Counted from the stretch's first letter, positions 17,112 through 26,227 are shown. The stretch: 64,000 nucleotides of DNA from Azospirillum sp. B21 (GCF_008364825.1 NZ_VTTO01000004.1:263202-327201), one strand, 5' to 3'. The notes: a model not told the origin generated them from the sequence alone. Made by a program: numbers and translations.

Positions 17112-17912
17112 ATGATGATCGATCAATATCTGGACGCCACCCTGATGGGTCTGGTGGAGGGGCTAACCGAGTTCCTGCCCGTCTCCTCCACCGGTCACCT
17201 CATCATGCTGGACGAACTGCTGGGCTTCCAGGGGCCGCCCGGCAAGGTGTTCGAGGTGGTGATCCAGCTCGGCGCCATTCTCGCGATCTGCGTGGTGTAT
17301 TTCCAGCGGCTGTGGCATGTCGCCACGGGGCTGAAGGACGATCCTGGCGCGCGGCGCTTCGTGATGGCGGTGCTGATCGGCTTCCTGCCGGCGATGGTGC
17401 TGGGCGCCGCCCTGCATGGCGTCATCAAGACGCTGCTGTTCAACCCGACGGTGGTCAGCATCGCCCTGATCCTGGGCGGCGTCGCCATCCTGCTGGTGGA
17501 GCGGCTGATCCCGGTCGCCCGCTATCACAAGATCGAGAATTTCTCCGCCCCGCTGGCGCTGAAGATCGGCTTCTGTCAGTGCCTGGCGCTGGTGCCGGGC
17601 GTGTCGCGGTCGGGGGCCAGCATCCTGGGCGCCCTGCTGATGGGCGTCGACCGCAAGGCGGCGGCCGAGTTCTCCTTCTTCCTCGCGGTGCCGACCATGG
17701 CCGGCGCCACCGCCTACGACCTCTACAAGAACTGGTCGGTGATGAGCCTGGACAGCGGCCTGCTGATCCTGGTCGGCTTCGTCACCGCCTTCATCGCCGC
17801 GGCGTTGGTGGTGAAGACGCTGGTCGACTTCGTCGGCCGCTACGGCTTCACCCCCTTCGGCTGGTACCGCATCGCCATCGGCACCGGCATGCTGGCCTTC
17901 CTGTATCTGTGA
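17112..17912 (+). CDS. uppP: Undecaprenyl-diphosphatase
   Basis: A 266-residue polytopic membrane protein (BacA/UppP family) that dephosphorylates undecaprenyl diphosphate so the lipid carrier can be reused for peptidoglycan and O-antigen synthesis. Both family signatures are present: GLTEFLPVSSTGHL (about residues 17-30) with the catalytic Glu and His, and VPGVSRSGASI (about residues 160-170) with the catalytic Arg. About seven hydrophobic helices follow the usual pattern. High levels confer bacitracin resistance. The ATG at 17112 matches the family N-terminus. Confidence 0.96.
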   Translation: MMIDQYLDATLMGLVEGLTEFLPVSSTGHLIMLDELLGFQGPPGKVFEVVIQLGAILAICVVYFQRLWHVATGLKDDPGARRFVMAVLIGFLPAMVLGAALHGVIKTLLFNPTVVSIALILGGVAILLVERLIPVARYHKIENFSAPLALKIGFCQCLALVPGVSRSGASILGALLMGVDRKAAAEFSFFLAVPTMAGATAYDLYKNWSVMSLDSGLLILVGFVTAFIAAALVVKTLVDFVGRYGFTPFGWYRIAIGTGMLAFLYL

Positions 17913-17936
17913 TGCGGCGGATGGTCCTGCGACGTC

Positions 17937-17958
17937 GCCCGGCGGGAAACTGCCGGGC
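17937..17958. terminator. Possible bidirectional terminator after uppP
   Basis: A perfect 7-bp stem, GCCCGGC with GCCGGGC and an 8-nt loop, lies between the convergent uppP and the unknown gene at 17959. There is no T run on either side, so its strength is doubtful. Confidence 0.35.
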
Positions 17959-18270
17959 TCAGCGTTTCCCGACCACCATGTGCCGTATCGACAAGAGGAT
18001 GTATGGCTCATCCGTAAGCCGGTTGCCGATGCGGTAGACCGTCCCCGCAGGCGGCGATATGACGGCACAGCGGTAAGCGACGCCGGCCGTACGTCTGCCG
18101 TGATTGACCGACATGATCAGCACCGTCTCTCCGGCAATCGGCCGGACATCGTCCGGGTGCATCGGACTGCGAACCGCTTTCAGCAGAACTGCATGAAGCG
18201 CCGCCGCGTCGTCATCGTCCGCCGGAAACGCGATGCCGTTGTAGTCTACAAGGACAGGTCTGATCATCAT
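17959..18270 (-). CDS. Hypothetical protein (103 residues)
   Basis: I do not recognise this protein. It starts MMIRPVLVDYNGIAF, has an acidic DDDD patch near residue 18, a helix, then beta-rich segments (GETVLIMSVNHG, GVAYRCAVI, TVYRIGNRL) and a basic end. No signal peptide or membrane helix is visible. A short paired-strand fold in which the last segment repeats the pattern of the first is possible but unproven. The ATG at 18270 was chosen because upstream codons of the open frame look non-coding. It probably belongs with the gene at 18438, on the same strand. Confidence 0.5.
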   Translation of the reverse strand: MMIRPVLVDYNGIAFPADDDDAAALHAVLLKAVRSPMHPDDVRPIAGETVLIMSVNHGRRTAGVAYRCAVISPPAGTVYRIGNRLTDEPYILLSIRHMVVGKR

Positions 18271-18437
18271 GCATGCGGATTGCCGGAGTCTTGCAAGGAC
18301 TCTTCCGGAAGTCTCCGCCGATTGCAATGGGCATTGGCCTTGGCGACGAAGGGCCGCATCCAAGCCGCGCTCTGCACGCCCCACGTGCCGCCGGAACCAA
18401 GAGACGGCACTGAGAGACGACTCCGCTCACACCTCGT

Positions 18438-18794
18438 TCAGCGAGGCTGCGCCTCAAGCATGGCGACAACACGGTCAAGTGCCTCGATCTCTTCGCGGCT
18501 CTGCGGCGGACAAACGCTCACTTCGCTCGGGTCGAAGTGACCGCGGCCGGTATCGTAAAGCTCCTCCCGCGTGGCCAAACGGTAGCCGGGAGGAACTGCG
18601 GGGGAGCCGTCCGGTATCGAACGTGGGCTGCGTTTGCGCAGAACGAGGGGCTGGGCCTTCAGCGGCTTCGAGGGACGGACAAGCGTCGGTGCCGACGAAC
18701 CGCATTCATCCCGAGTGTCCGAGCTTTCGTGGCCGGTCGGGCTTCCCTGGAAGCAGAGCATCATCTCGTCGCGCAGCTGCTTGTTCCGAACCAC
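18438..18794 (-). CDS. Hypothetical protein (118 residues)
   Basis: Unrecognised. The GTG at 18794 has AGGGAG 6 nt upstream, and a good sigma-70-type promoter lies about 85-110 bp further up, which is the main support for a real gene. The product has a basic, Pro-rich middle (KPLKAQPLVLRKRSPRS) and a C-terminal PPGYRLATREELYDTG followed by an acidic helix (REEIEALDRVVAML). No membrane segment is seen. The frame continues far upstream against the MFS gene, but that part is an antisense shadow. It is probably co-transcribed with the 103-residue gene 167 bp downstream. Confidence 0.5.
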   Translation of the reverse strand: MVRNKQLRDEMMLCFQGSPTGHESSDTRDECGSSAPTLVRPSKPLKAQPLVLRKRSPRSIPDGSPAVPPGYRLATREELYDTGRGHFDPSEVSVCPPQSREEIEALDRVVAMLEAQPR

Positions 18795-18877
18795 TGCCAA
18801 CTCCCTATGAGATGCGGATATCGGGCGTTCAAAACACCACGTCGGCCGAGCCGCTCCGAAATGCGGGTGATTCCCAA

Positions 18878-18907
18878 ACAATAGGAAATGGTGTCGCCGC
18901 CTGTCAA
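18878..18907 (-). promoter_or_regulatory. Sigma-70-type promoter for the 18794-17959 gene pair
   Basis: On the minus strand a perfect TTGACA (18902-18907) is followed after 18 bp by TATTGT (18878-18883, four of six consensus bases), in a locally AT-rich stretch about 85 bp upstream of the GTG at 18794. Confidence 0.5.
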
Positions 18908-18955
18908 ATAGGCAACGCTGCCACTTTACTTTTGTCGCGGCCTCGGCCCCTCGGA

Positions 18956-20140
18956 TCAGTGCGACCGCGGCACCGCCCGCGCCGCGGCGACGGCCACGAA
19001 CAGGGCGAGCACCGCGATCAGCGCGAAGGCGGTGGCGAGGCTGGTCGCCTGGGCGATGAAGCCGACCAGCGGCGGGCCGGCCAGCACGCCGGTGTAGCCC
19101 ATGGTCGACACCGCGGCGACGGCATGGTCGGCGCGGCCGCTGTCCACCGCGCCCGCCGTGCTGAACAGCACCGGGACGATGTTCGACAGGCCGATCCCGG
19201 TCAGCCCGAACCCGGCCATCGCCAGCAGCGGCGATCCGTCCGCCACCACACCGGCCGCCAGCACGAGCCCCAGCCCGGCCGCGGCCAGCAGCCCGCCGCC
19301 GCTCATCAGCGTCGCCCCGCCGAAGCGGTGGCGCAGCCGGTCGCCGCTGAAGCGTCCCGCGGCCATGGCGGCGCAGAACACGCCGAAGCCCATGCCGGCG
19401 AGCGAGGCCGGGGCGCCGAGATCGTCGCGCAGATGGATGGCGCTCCAGTCCAGGATGGCGCCCTCGCTCATGAAGGACAGAGCGGCGAGCAGGCCGAGCA
19501 GCAGGGTCTTGCGGTCGGGCAGGACCAACCCGCCGGACGAGGCGTTGCGGTCGGGCAGGAACCGGCCCTGCAAGGCGAGGAACAGCGCGACCAGCCCGAC
19601 CGACACCAGCGCGGCCTGCGCCGCCGGCGCCATCAGCGGCAGCAGCAGCCCGCCCAAGCCGGCACCCGCCAGCCCGCCGAGGCTCCACATCCCATGCAGC
19701 GAGGACATGATCGGCCGGCCGAGCCGCCGCTCCACCAGCGCGCCCTGGGCGTTCATGGCGACGTCCATGGTGCCGCCCGACGCGCCGAACAGCGCCAGCA
19801 CGATGCACAGCGTCACCACGTCGGGCACAAGTGCCGGCAGGGGCAGGAACGCGGCGAACAGCAGGGCGGTCACCCGCGTCACCGGCGCGCTGCCCAGCCG
19901 CCCCAGCAGCGGCCCGCTGGCGATCATCGCGGTCAGCGCGCCGACGGCAAGGCAGAGCAGCGCCACCCCCAGTATGGCGGGGCTGAGGTCGAGCCGGTTC
20001 TTCAGCAGCGGGATCTGTGTCGCCCAGACGCCGAAGACGGTGCCGTTCAGGAAGAAGGCGGTGACGGTCGCCCAGCGCGCGGCGGCGGCCTGCTCCACCA
20101 CCCGACCCGCGCCGCCGCGGATATCCTCTGCCCCTGTCAT
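18956..20140 (-). CDS. MFS transporter
   Basis: A 394-residue major facilitator with about 12 hydrophobic helices. The first two helices (FFLNGTVFGVWATQIPLLKNRLDL) and the loop after helix 2 resemble the sugar or fucose-permease-like group often annotated simply as MFS. Substrate and direction cannot be read from the sequence. The ATG at 20140 precedes a short hydrophilic N-terminus; the longer reading to 20257 adds Arg-rich sequence without coding character. The neighbouring TSUP transporter gene is on the same strand, 124 bp upstream. Confidence 0.88.
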   Translation of the reverse strand: MTGAEDIRGGAGRVVEQAAAARWATVTAFFLNGTVFGVWATQIPLLKNRLDLSPAILGVALLCLAVGALTAMIASGPLLGRLGSAPVTRVTALLFAAFLPLPALVPDVVTLCIVLALFGASGGTMDVAMNAQGALVERRLGRPIMSSLHGMWSLGGLAGAGLGGLLLPLMAPAAQAALVSVGLVALFLALQGRFLPDRNASSGGLVLPDRKTLLLGLLAALSFMSEGAILDWSAIHLRDDLGAPASLAGMGFGVFCAAMAAGRFSGDRLRHRFGGATLMSGGGLLAAAGLGLVLAAGVVADGSPLLAMAGFGLTGIGLSNIVPVLFSTAGAVDSGRADHAVAAVSTMGYTGVLAGPPLVGFIAQATSLATAFALIAVLALFVAVAAARAVPRSH

Positions 20141-20264
20141 CGCCCGTCCCGTCTCTGTTGAACTGCCGACATGACGGCGGACGGCGGGGAAATCAAGCAG
20201 GGAAGCGGCAGGCGTGCCATGCCGCAAGCGGGCGGAACTCCGCAGACGTGCTGCCACGAAACTC

Positions 20265-21050
20265 TCAGTGCCGCCACATCTTGGCGGCCGACAGCAGCAG
20301 GATCGCCGACAGGGCCGGCAGCAGCACCGACTCCGGCACGACGCCCAGCAGCCGGCCGCCGATGAAGGCGCCGGCCAGCGATCCCGCCGCCATCAGCAGC
20401 ACGAATCCGCGGTTGCGGGCCAGCACCGACAGGCTGCGGTCGCGGGCGTAGCGGGAAAAGCCGGCGATCATGGTCGGCAGGCTGATCGCCAGGGACAGGC
20501 TGCCCGCCAGCTTGACGTCGACGCCGAACAGCAGGACCAGCGTCGGAATCAGCAGCTCGCCGCCGGCCACGCCCAGGATGGAGGCGACGACGCCGATGGC
20601 GAAGCCGGCGGCGGTCCCGGCGGCGACCAGCGCCAAACCGCCCACCGCAGGCGCCCCGCCGCCCGCCGCGCCATGGCCGAACAGCAGGACGCCGGCGATC
20701 AGCACCAGCAGCAGGGCGATCACCCGGTGCAGCCGGGCGGCGTCCATCCGCACCGCCCAGCCCGCACCGATCCAGGCGCCCAGCAGGCTGCCGGCCAGAA
20801 GGTTGACGATCACCGTCCCGTTGGCGGCGACGAGGCCGAGCGGGACCGCGCCGGCACGGAAGGGAAGGGCGGCGGCGACGACGACGAGGCTCATCGCCTT
20901 GTTCAGGATGACGGCGTCGAGCACCGCGAAGCGGAAGGCGCCGACCAGAAGGGGCAGCCGGAACTCGGCCCCGCCCAGCCCGATCAGGCCGCCCAGCGTG
21001 CCGATGACGGCGCCGCTGAGGAAGGAGGCAAGCGCGCGCAGCCCGTTCAA
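20265..21050 (-). CDS. TSUP family sulfite/anion exporter (TauE/SafE)
   Basis: A 261-residue membrane protein with eight or so helices in two repeats, each beginning with a Gly-rich loop (GTLGGLIGLGGAEF and SILGVAGGELLIPT), the hallmark of the TauE/SafE/TSUP family. Members move sulfite, sulfonates or other organic anions. The start is a TTG at 21050 with GGAG about 8 nt upstream and no ATG available before the first helix. It sits between the MFS gene and the terminator of the NDUFA9-like gene. Confidence 0.88.
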   Translation of the reverse strand: MNGLRALASFLSGAVIGTLGGLIGLGGAEFRLPLLVGAFRFAVLDAVILNKAMSLVVVAAALPFRAGAVPLGLVAANGTVIVNLLAGSLLGAWIGAGWAVRMDAARLHRVIALLLVLIAGVLLFGHGAAGGGAPAVGGLALVAAGTAAGFAIGVVASILGVAGGELLIPTLVLLFGVDVKLAGSLSLAISLPTMIAGFSRYARDRSLSVLARNRGFVLLMAAGSLAGAFIGGRLLGVVPESVLLPALSAILLLSAAKMWRH

Positions 21051-21067
21051 GGCAAAAGCTCCAATGC

Positions 21068-21097
21068 GAAAGCCCCGGCGCAGGGGCCGGGGCTTTC
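21068..21097 (-). terminator. Terminator hairpin of the NDUFA9-like gene
   Basis: A perfect 12-bp stem (GAAAGCCCCGGC with GCCGGGGCTTTC, 6-nt loop) 27 bp after the stop of the gene at 21124. Only a short T run follows, so it may be a weak intrinsic terminator or a stabilising 3' hairpin. Confidence 0.7.
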
Positions 21098-21123
21098 GGA
21101 AGTCACGGGAGGGGCTCCGCCGC

Positions 21124-22095
21124 TCAGTGGGCGTTGCCGGTCAGGCCGCTGTACTTGCCGCCGACGATGAAGCGCGACAGGTAGGTCGGCAGGATCACCT
21201 CGCAGGTGGCAAGCTCGGTGATGCCCAGGTCCTTGAAGCCCAGCGCGGTCGGGGAGGCGACGTTGTCCTGCTTCAGCAGCGCCACCTGGTCGCGGGTCAG
21301 GGCGGGGGCCAGCACCGGCACCTTCTCCAGGATGCCGGCCAGCGATTCGGCCGCACCCCAGGGGATGGTCACGAGCGGGCGGTGGCGCTGGATGTCCCGC
21401 TGGGTCAGCTCCAGCAGTTCCCGGAAGGTGTAGACGCGCGGACCGCCCAGCTCGTAGGTCTTGCCGCGGCTGGCGTCGTTCTCCAGCGAGGCGACGACGG
21501 CGTCGGCCAGATTGCCGACATAGACCGGCTGGAAACGGGTCTTGCCACCGCCGATCAGCGGCAGGGCGGGGGCTTTCTGCGCCATCGCGGCGAACTTGTT
21601 GAAGAAGTTGTCCTCCGGTCCGAAGACGATGCTAGGGCGCAGGATCGTCGCCGCCGGGAAGGCGGACAGCACCGCCTGCTCGCCGGCCGCCTTGGAACGG
21701 GCGTAGGAGGAGGGGGAATTGGCGTCGGCGCCGATGGCGGAGACGTGGATCAGCCGGTTGACGCCGTTGGCGGCGGCCAGACGGGCGATGCGGGCGGCGG
21801 CATCGACATGCACGCCCTGGAAGCTCTGGCTCCCGCGCTCGTACAGCACTCCCAGCAGGTTGATGACGACGTCCGCGCCCTGCACGGCGCGGGCGACCGA
21901 CTCGTCCTTGGTGCAGTCGGTGGCGAAGGGGACGATCTGGCCGACGGCGCCGGCCGTCTTCAGGAACGTAGCCTTGCCCGGATTGCGGGTGGCGATGCGG
22001 ATTTGGGCGCCGGACTTGGCAAGGCGCCGGATCAGGTGGCGGCCGATGAAGCCCGAACCGCCGAACACCGTGATAACCTGAGTGCGATAGGACAT
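21124..22095 (-). CDS. Complex I NDUFA9 subunit family protein (NAD(P)-binding)
   Basis: A 323-residue atypical short-chain dehydrogenase of the NDUFA9 group. A Rossmann nucleotide site lies at the N-terminus (VFGGSGFIGRHLIRRL), with the extended-SDR landmarks DVVINLLGVLYE, a YARSKAAGE segment (the YxxxK pair) and LRPSIVFGPEDNFF. In mitochondria this subunit stabilises the membrane-arm junction of complex I; bacterial homologues are inferred to have a related quinone or assembly role. The ATG at 22095 has GGGAG 8 nt upstream. It is divergent from tRNA-Leu. Confidence 0.9.
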   Translation of the reverse strand: MSYRTQVITVFGGSGFIGRHLIRRLAKSGAQIRIATRNPGKATFLKTAGAVGQIVPFATDCTKDESVARAVQGADVVINLLGVLYERGSQSFQGVHVDAAARIARLAAANGVNRLIHVSAIGADANSPSSYARSKAAGEQAVLSAFPAATILRPSIVFGPEDNFFNKFAAMAQKAPALPLIGGGKTRFQPVYVGNLADAVVASLENDASRGKTYELGGPRVYTFRELLELTQRDIQRHRPLVTIPWGAAESLAGILEKVPVLAPALTRDQVALLKQDNVASPTALGFKDLGITELATCEVILPTYLSRFIVGGKYSGLTGNAH

Positions 22096-22331
22096 CGACC
22101 GTCTCCCGTGTCGTTGCGCGCCGTAACCGGGGCTTTCACGCGGCGGCTGACCCGCTTCCGCGCGCCCCCGCGCGTCGTCCGACTGTGTGTCGCCATGAGG
22201 ACTGCTGGAACTGCGGGCATGCTTATAGCGAATGGGCCGCCGCCAATCTAGGGACTGCATTGCCGCGCCGGCCGGCGATGGGGTGAAAACCCGCGATGCG
22301 ACAAAAAAATGAAGGGGTCGGAAAAAAGCTG

Positions 22332-22360
22332 TTGACGCCCCCCGGCCGGATCATTAAACA
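22332..22360 (+). promoter_or_regulatory. Probable promoter of tRNA-Leu
   Basis: A GTTGACG -35 (22332-22337 core) lies 17 bp from a TAAACA -10-like hexamer, which ends 24 bp before the mature tRNA. The -10 matches consensus weakly. Confidence 0.45.
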
Positions 22361-22383
22361 ACCGCCCACACACCGAGCACCGA

Positions 22384-22470
22384 GCCCAGGTGGCGGAATT
22401 GGTAGACGCGCAGGTTTCAGGTACCTGTGGCAGAAATGTCGTGGAAGTTCGAGTCTTCTCCTGGGCACCA
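22384..22470 (+). tRNA. tRNA-Leu, anticodon CAG
   Basis: 87 nt with the acceptor stem GCCCAGG/CCTGGGC, D-loop GGCGGAATTGGTAGAC, anticodon stem CAGGT/ACCTG around TTCAGGT (anticodon CAG, reading CUG), a long class II variable arm, the T-arm GGAAG-TTCGAGT-CTTCT, and an encoded CCA. CUG is the dominant Leu codon in the genes around it, so this is a major isoacceptor. Confidence 0.97.
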
Positions 22471-22589
22471 TTTCTTTCTACCCGGCTGCGCCGCATGCAC
22501 AGCTCCTTCGATCGAGAGGGAGGCAGTGCAGAGCGGCGTTCGTCGTTTCTAGGGTCCGTGGCCGGGGGCCTGACCACCGGGAAACGACC

Positions 22590-23216
22590 ATGCCCATCGA
22601 CCTTCATGACGGCGACCTCCCCGACGGCCTCGACCTCGCCGCCGGCGCCCGCGACAACTGCGTGGCCATCGACACCGAGACCATGGGGCTGAACCCCCAC
22701 CGCGACCGCCTGTGCCTCGTGCAGTTGTCGGCAGGCGACGGTGCGGTCCATCTGGTGCAGTTCCGTCCCGGCCAGTATGAGGCGCCGAACCTGAAGCGAC
22801 TGCTGACCGATCCCGGCGTGACCAAGCTGTTCCACTTCGCCCGCTTCGACGTGGCGGTGATGAAGGCCTATCTGGGCGTCGACTGCCGGCCGGTCTATTG
22901 CACCAAGGTGGCCTCCAAGCTGGTCCGCACCTTCACCGACCGCCATGGCCTGAAGGATCTGTGCAAGGACCTGCTGGGGGTGGAAATCTCCAAGCAGCAG
23001 CAGTCCTCCGACTGGGGCGCGCCCGAGTTGACCACCGACCAGATGAAGTACGCGGCGTCGGACGTGCTGCACCTGCACGACCTGAAGGCGAAGCTGGACG
23101 TCATGCTGGCCCGCGAGGGACGCACCCATCTGGCCCAGGCCTGCTTCGACTTCCTGCCGGCCCGCGGCGAACTGGACCTCGGCGGCTGGGAAACCCCGGA
23201 CATTTTGGCGCACTGA
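22590..23216 (+). CDS. Ribonuclease D / 3'-5' exonuclease
   Basis: A 208-residue DEDDy exonuclease. Exo I is VAIDTETMG (about residues 26-34), exo II FHFARFDVAVM (about residues 83-93) and exo III YAASDVLHLHDL with the catalytic Tyr and Asp (about residues 155-166). It lacks the HRDC domains of E. coli RNase D, as is usual for the short alphaproteobacterial form, which trims structured RNA 3' ends. The gene starts 120 bp after tRNA-Leu, so some read-through from that promoter is possible. Confidence 0.92.
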   Translation: MPIDLHDGDLPDGLDLAAGARDNCVAIDTETMGLNPHRDRLCLVQLSAGDGAVHLVQFRPGQYEAPNLKRLLTDPGVTKLFHFARFDVAVMKAYLGVDCRPVYCTKVASKLVRTFTDRHGLKDLCKDLLGVEISKQQQSSDWGAPELTTDQMKYAASDVLHLHDLKAKLDVMLAREGRTHLAQACFDFLPARGELDLGGWETPDILAH

Positions 23217-23235
23217 GCGCCCGGTGACGCGAAAG

Positions 23236-23409
23236 TCCCCTCTCCCCCGCTCTCGCGCAAACGACGTTTGCGCTGACGCGACAGGCGGACCTCCGGTCCG
23301 CCGAAAGCGGGGAGAGGGTTAGGGTGAGGGGGACGCGCGGCAGCCCATCACCGAGAGTCCACCCCGTGCATCCCCCTCACCCCGACCCTCTCCGGGGGGG
23401 AGAGGGAGA
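23236..23409. repeat. REP-like inverted pair C with nested hairpins
   Basis: The left unit (23236-23332) has arms CCCCTCTCCCCCGCT and AGCGGGGAGAGGG pushed apart by about 55 bp that itself holds two perfect hairpins: GCGCAAACG/CGTTTGCGC (23254-23272) and GGCGGACC/GGTCCGCC (23284-23302). The right unit (23370-23409) is a plain inverted copy. Tails face inward and the spacer ends GTGCATC. The rest of the 23217-23546 gap shows no gene. Confidence 0.8.
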
Positions 23410-23546
23410 GCGCCCCCTCCCCTGACCAGGCGTGGATTTGACCCGGCGTCCCCCGGCGGGCATACTGCACGACGCGCCTGCCGGGAGCCATCCGGGCGGG
23501 CGCGTGTTTGTGAACGGCCTGCCTATCGGGCCTTTGAACGGAAGGC

Positions 23547-24566
23547 ATGACCGCCTTGACCAGCGCTATCACGTCCAGCCTGACCGCCGCTTCGACCGAA
23601 ACGAGTGCCTTGGAGAACCGCGACCTCGCCTGCGCCACCCGCGTCCTGCGGACGGAGGCGGATGCGCTGGTGGCGCTGGCGGACAGCCTCGACGGAGCCT
23701 TCCTGCGGGCGCTCGACCTGCTGAACGGCATCGAAGGCCGGGTGGTCGTCACCGGCATGGGCAAGTCGGGCCATGTCGCCCGCAAGATCGCCGCGACCAT
23801 GGCCTCCACCGGCACGCCGGCCTTCTTCGTCCATCCGGGCGAGGCGAGCCACGGCGACCTCGGCATGATCGCGAAGAACGACGCCGTGGTGGCGCTGTCC
23901 AATTCGGGCGAGACGCACGAGCTGGCCGACATCATCGCCTTCACCCGCCGCTTCGGCATCCCGCTGATCGGCATGACCCGCCGGGCCGCCTCCTCGCTGG
24001 CCGAGCAGTCGGACGTGGCGCTGATCCTGCCGCCGGTGCCGGAGGCCTGCCCGCTGGGTTTGGCGCCCACCACCTCCACCACCATGATGCTGGCGCTGGG
24101 CGACGCCATCGCGGTGGCGCTGCTGGAACGGCGCGGCTTCTCCGCCGCCGATTTCCGGGAGTTCCACCCCGGCGGACAGCTGGGCCGCGCCCTGCTGAAG
24201 GTGACGGACATCATGCACAAGGGGACCGATTTGCCCCTGTGCCGCCTTGACTCGCCGCTGTCCGACGTCATCTTCGAGATGACGGCCAAGCGGCTCGGCT
24301 GCGTCGGGGTGACCGACGAGGCGGGCGCGCTGGTCGGGATCATCACCGACGGCGACGTGCGCCGTCATCTGACGCCGGAGCTTCTGGCAGAGCGCGCCGA
24401 CAGCATCATGTCGCCGCGGCCAAAGACCATCCGCCCGAAGGCGTTGATCGTCGAGGCGCTGCGGGAGATGAACGAGAAGAAGATCACCACCCTGTTCGTG
24501 ATCGAGGACGACCGGCCGCTGGGCATCGTGCACATCCACGATTGCCTGCGCGCAGGTGCCGCCTGA
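23547..24566 (+). CDS. kdsD: Arabinose-5-phosphate isomerase (KpsF/GutQ family)
   Basis: A 339-residue isomerase that converts ribulose 5-phosphate to arabinose 5-phosphate, the first step toward KDO for lipopolysaccharide. An N-terminal SIS domain carries GMGKSGHVARKIAATM and the catalytic region SHGDLGMI, SNSGET, and a tandem CBS pair follows (from about residue 215). It opens the kdsD-lptC-lptA-lptB run, so KDO supply and LPS transport are encoded together. kdsC, often between kdsD and lptC, is absent here. Confidence 0.94.
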   Translation: MTALTSAITSSLTAASTETSALENRDLACATRVLRTEADALVALADSLDGAFLRALDLLNGIEGRVVVTGMGKSGHVARKIAATMASTGTPAFFVHPGEASHGDLGMIAKNDAVVALSNSGETHELADIIAFTRRFGIPLIGMTRRAASSLAEQSDVALILPPVPEACPLGLAPTTSTTMMLALGDAIAVALLERRGFSAADFREFHPGGQLGRALLKVTDIMHKGTDLPLCRLDSPLSDVIFEMTAKRLGCVGVTDEAGALVGIITDGDVRRHLTPELLAERADSIMSPRPKTIRPKALIVEALREMNEKKITTLFVIEDDRPLGIVHIHDCLRAGAA

Positions 24567-24618
24567 CCGCGTTCTTGTCCATTATGGAAGCCAAGCGCCG
24601 AGCCGGAGGGACAGAGAG

Positions 24619-25365
24619 TTGAGCCTGGACGACCTGCGCAGCCCCGACCGCACCGGAACCGCCCCGCCTGCAGCACCGTCTGCAACCGGGCAGGACCGCC
24701 GCGCGTCCGCTCCCGCCCAGGGCCCGGCGGAGCCGCCGGCCGTGCTGCGCGCGCACCGGCGGCGCGACACGCGCCCGGTCAGCCGGTTCCACAGCCGTTT
24801 CGTCTCGGCCTTGAAGTTCGCGCTTCCGGCGGCGGCGCTGGCGATGATGGCACTGCTGGCCGCCTGGCCGTCCCTGAACAGTCCGCCGACTCCGCGCATT
24901 TCCGCCGATGCCGGGCAGAGCGAGATGCTGAAGCCGCGCTATTTCAGTCTGGACGAACACAACCAGCCCTTCTCGCTGGTGGCGGCCAAGGCCGACAAAT
25001 CGACCGACCAGCCCGACATCGTCCTGCTGGACGACCCGCAGGCCGAGATGACCGAGAGCACCGGCACCTGGGTGACCATGCGGTCCGACAAGGGCTGGTA
25101 CAATCAGGTCACCGGCATCCTGCTGATGCGCGGCAACGTCCATGTCCTGCGCGACGACGGCAACGAATTCACCACCAGCGAGGCCGAGGCCGACATCCGC
25201 AAGGGCAACGCCTGGGGCGATCAGGCGGTGGCCGGCCAGGGTCCGCAGGGCGAAATCAACGCCAAGGGCTTCCGCATGACGGACCGCGGCAAGAATGTCG
25301 TCTTCCTCAACCAGTCGAAGGCCGAGGTCCAGGCCGCCGAACGCCCAGGGAGCAAGAAGCCGTGA
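24619..25365 (+). CDS. lptC: LPS export system protein LptC
   Basis: A 248-residue bitopic inner-membrane protein that passes LPS from LptBFG to LptA. A long hydrophilic N-terminus rich in Pro and Arg precedes one membrane helix (FALPAAALAMMALLAAW, about residues 70-87), and the periplasmic beta-jellyroll holds LptC-type segments (PRYFSLDEHNQPF, MRGNVHVLRDDG, AEADIRKG). The TTG at 24619 has GGAGGG 9 nt upstream; the ATG-like reading at 24556 overlaps kdsD and has no SD. The stop overlaps the lptA GTG by 4 bp. Confidence 0.88.
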   Translation: MSLDDLRSPDRTGTAPPAAPSATGQDRRASAPAQGPAEPPAVLRAHRRRDTRPVSRFHSRFVSALKFALPAAALAMMALLAAWPSLNSPPTPRISADAGQSEMLKPRYFSLDEHNQPFSLVAAKADKSTDQPDIVLLDDPQAEMTESTGTWVTMRSDKGWYNQVTGILLMRGNVHVLRDDGNEFTTSEAEADIRKGNAWGDQAVAGQGPQGEINAKGFRMTDRGKNVVFLNQSKAEVQAAERPGSKKP

Positions 25366-26227
25366 CGTCCAAACGGTCGCCGTCCAGAACCGTTTTCTCC
25401 CTGTCGGCGATCCCGGCCGCCGCGGCGCTGGCCGCCGGGCTGCTGCTCGCCGCTCCCGCCATGGCCCAGGGCCTGCCCGGCATGGGCGGCAAGCAGCCGG
25501 TGGAAATCAACGCCGACCAGGCGATCGAATGGCACCAGGACGTGCGCGCCTATGTGGCGCGCGGCAACGCCTCGGCCAAGCGCAACGACTCGACCGTCTT
25601 CGCCGACGTGCTGACCGCCTATTACCGCGAGGTGCCCGGCAAGGGGAACGAGGTGTTCCAGCTGGTGGCCGACGGCAATGTCCGCATCGTCAGCCCGACC
25701 CAGCAGGTGTTCGGCGACCATGGCGTCTATGACGTCGACAAGCAGGTCGCCGTCGTCACCGGCAAGGATCTGAAGCTGGTCACCACCAAGGACGTGATCA
25801 CCGCCCGCGACAGCCTGGAATATTACGAGGCGCGCGAGTTGACGGTGGCGCGCGGCGACGCGGTGGCGGTGCGCGGCACCGACCGGCTGCGCGCCGACGT
25901 GCTGATCGGCCGGCTGAAGAAGCTGCCGGACGGCACCACCCAGATGGAGCGGATCGACGGCTCCGGCAGCGTCATCGTCACCACGCCCAGCGATGTGGCG
26001 CTGTCGGACAAGCTGGTCTATTCGGTGGCCGACAATGTCGCGGTGCTGATCGGCAATGTCCGCATCACCCGCGGCGACAACCAGCTGAACGGCGAAGCCG
26101 CCGAGATGAACATGAACACCAAGATCAACCGCGTCATTGCCGGCCGCGATGCCGGCGGCCGGGTCAGCGGCCTGCTGATCCCCGCCGAGAAGGCCGGCGA
26201 CCAGCCCGGCGCGGCAGGCAAGAAGCC

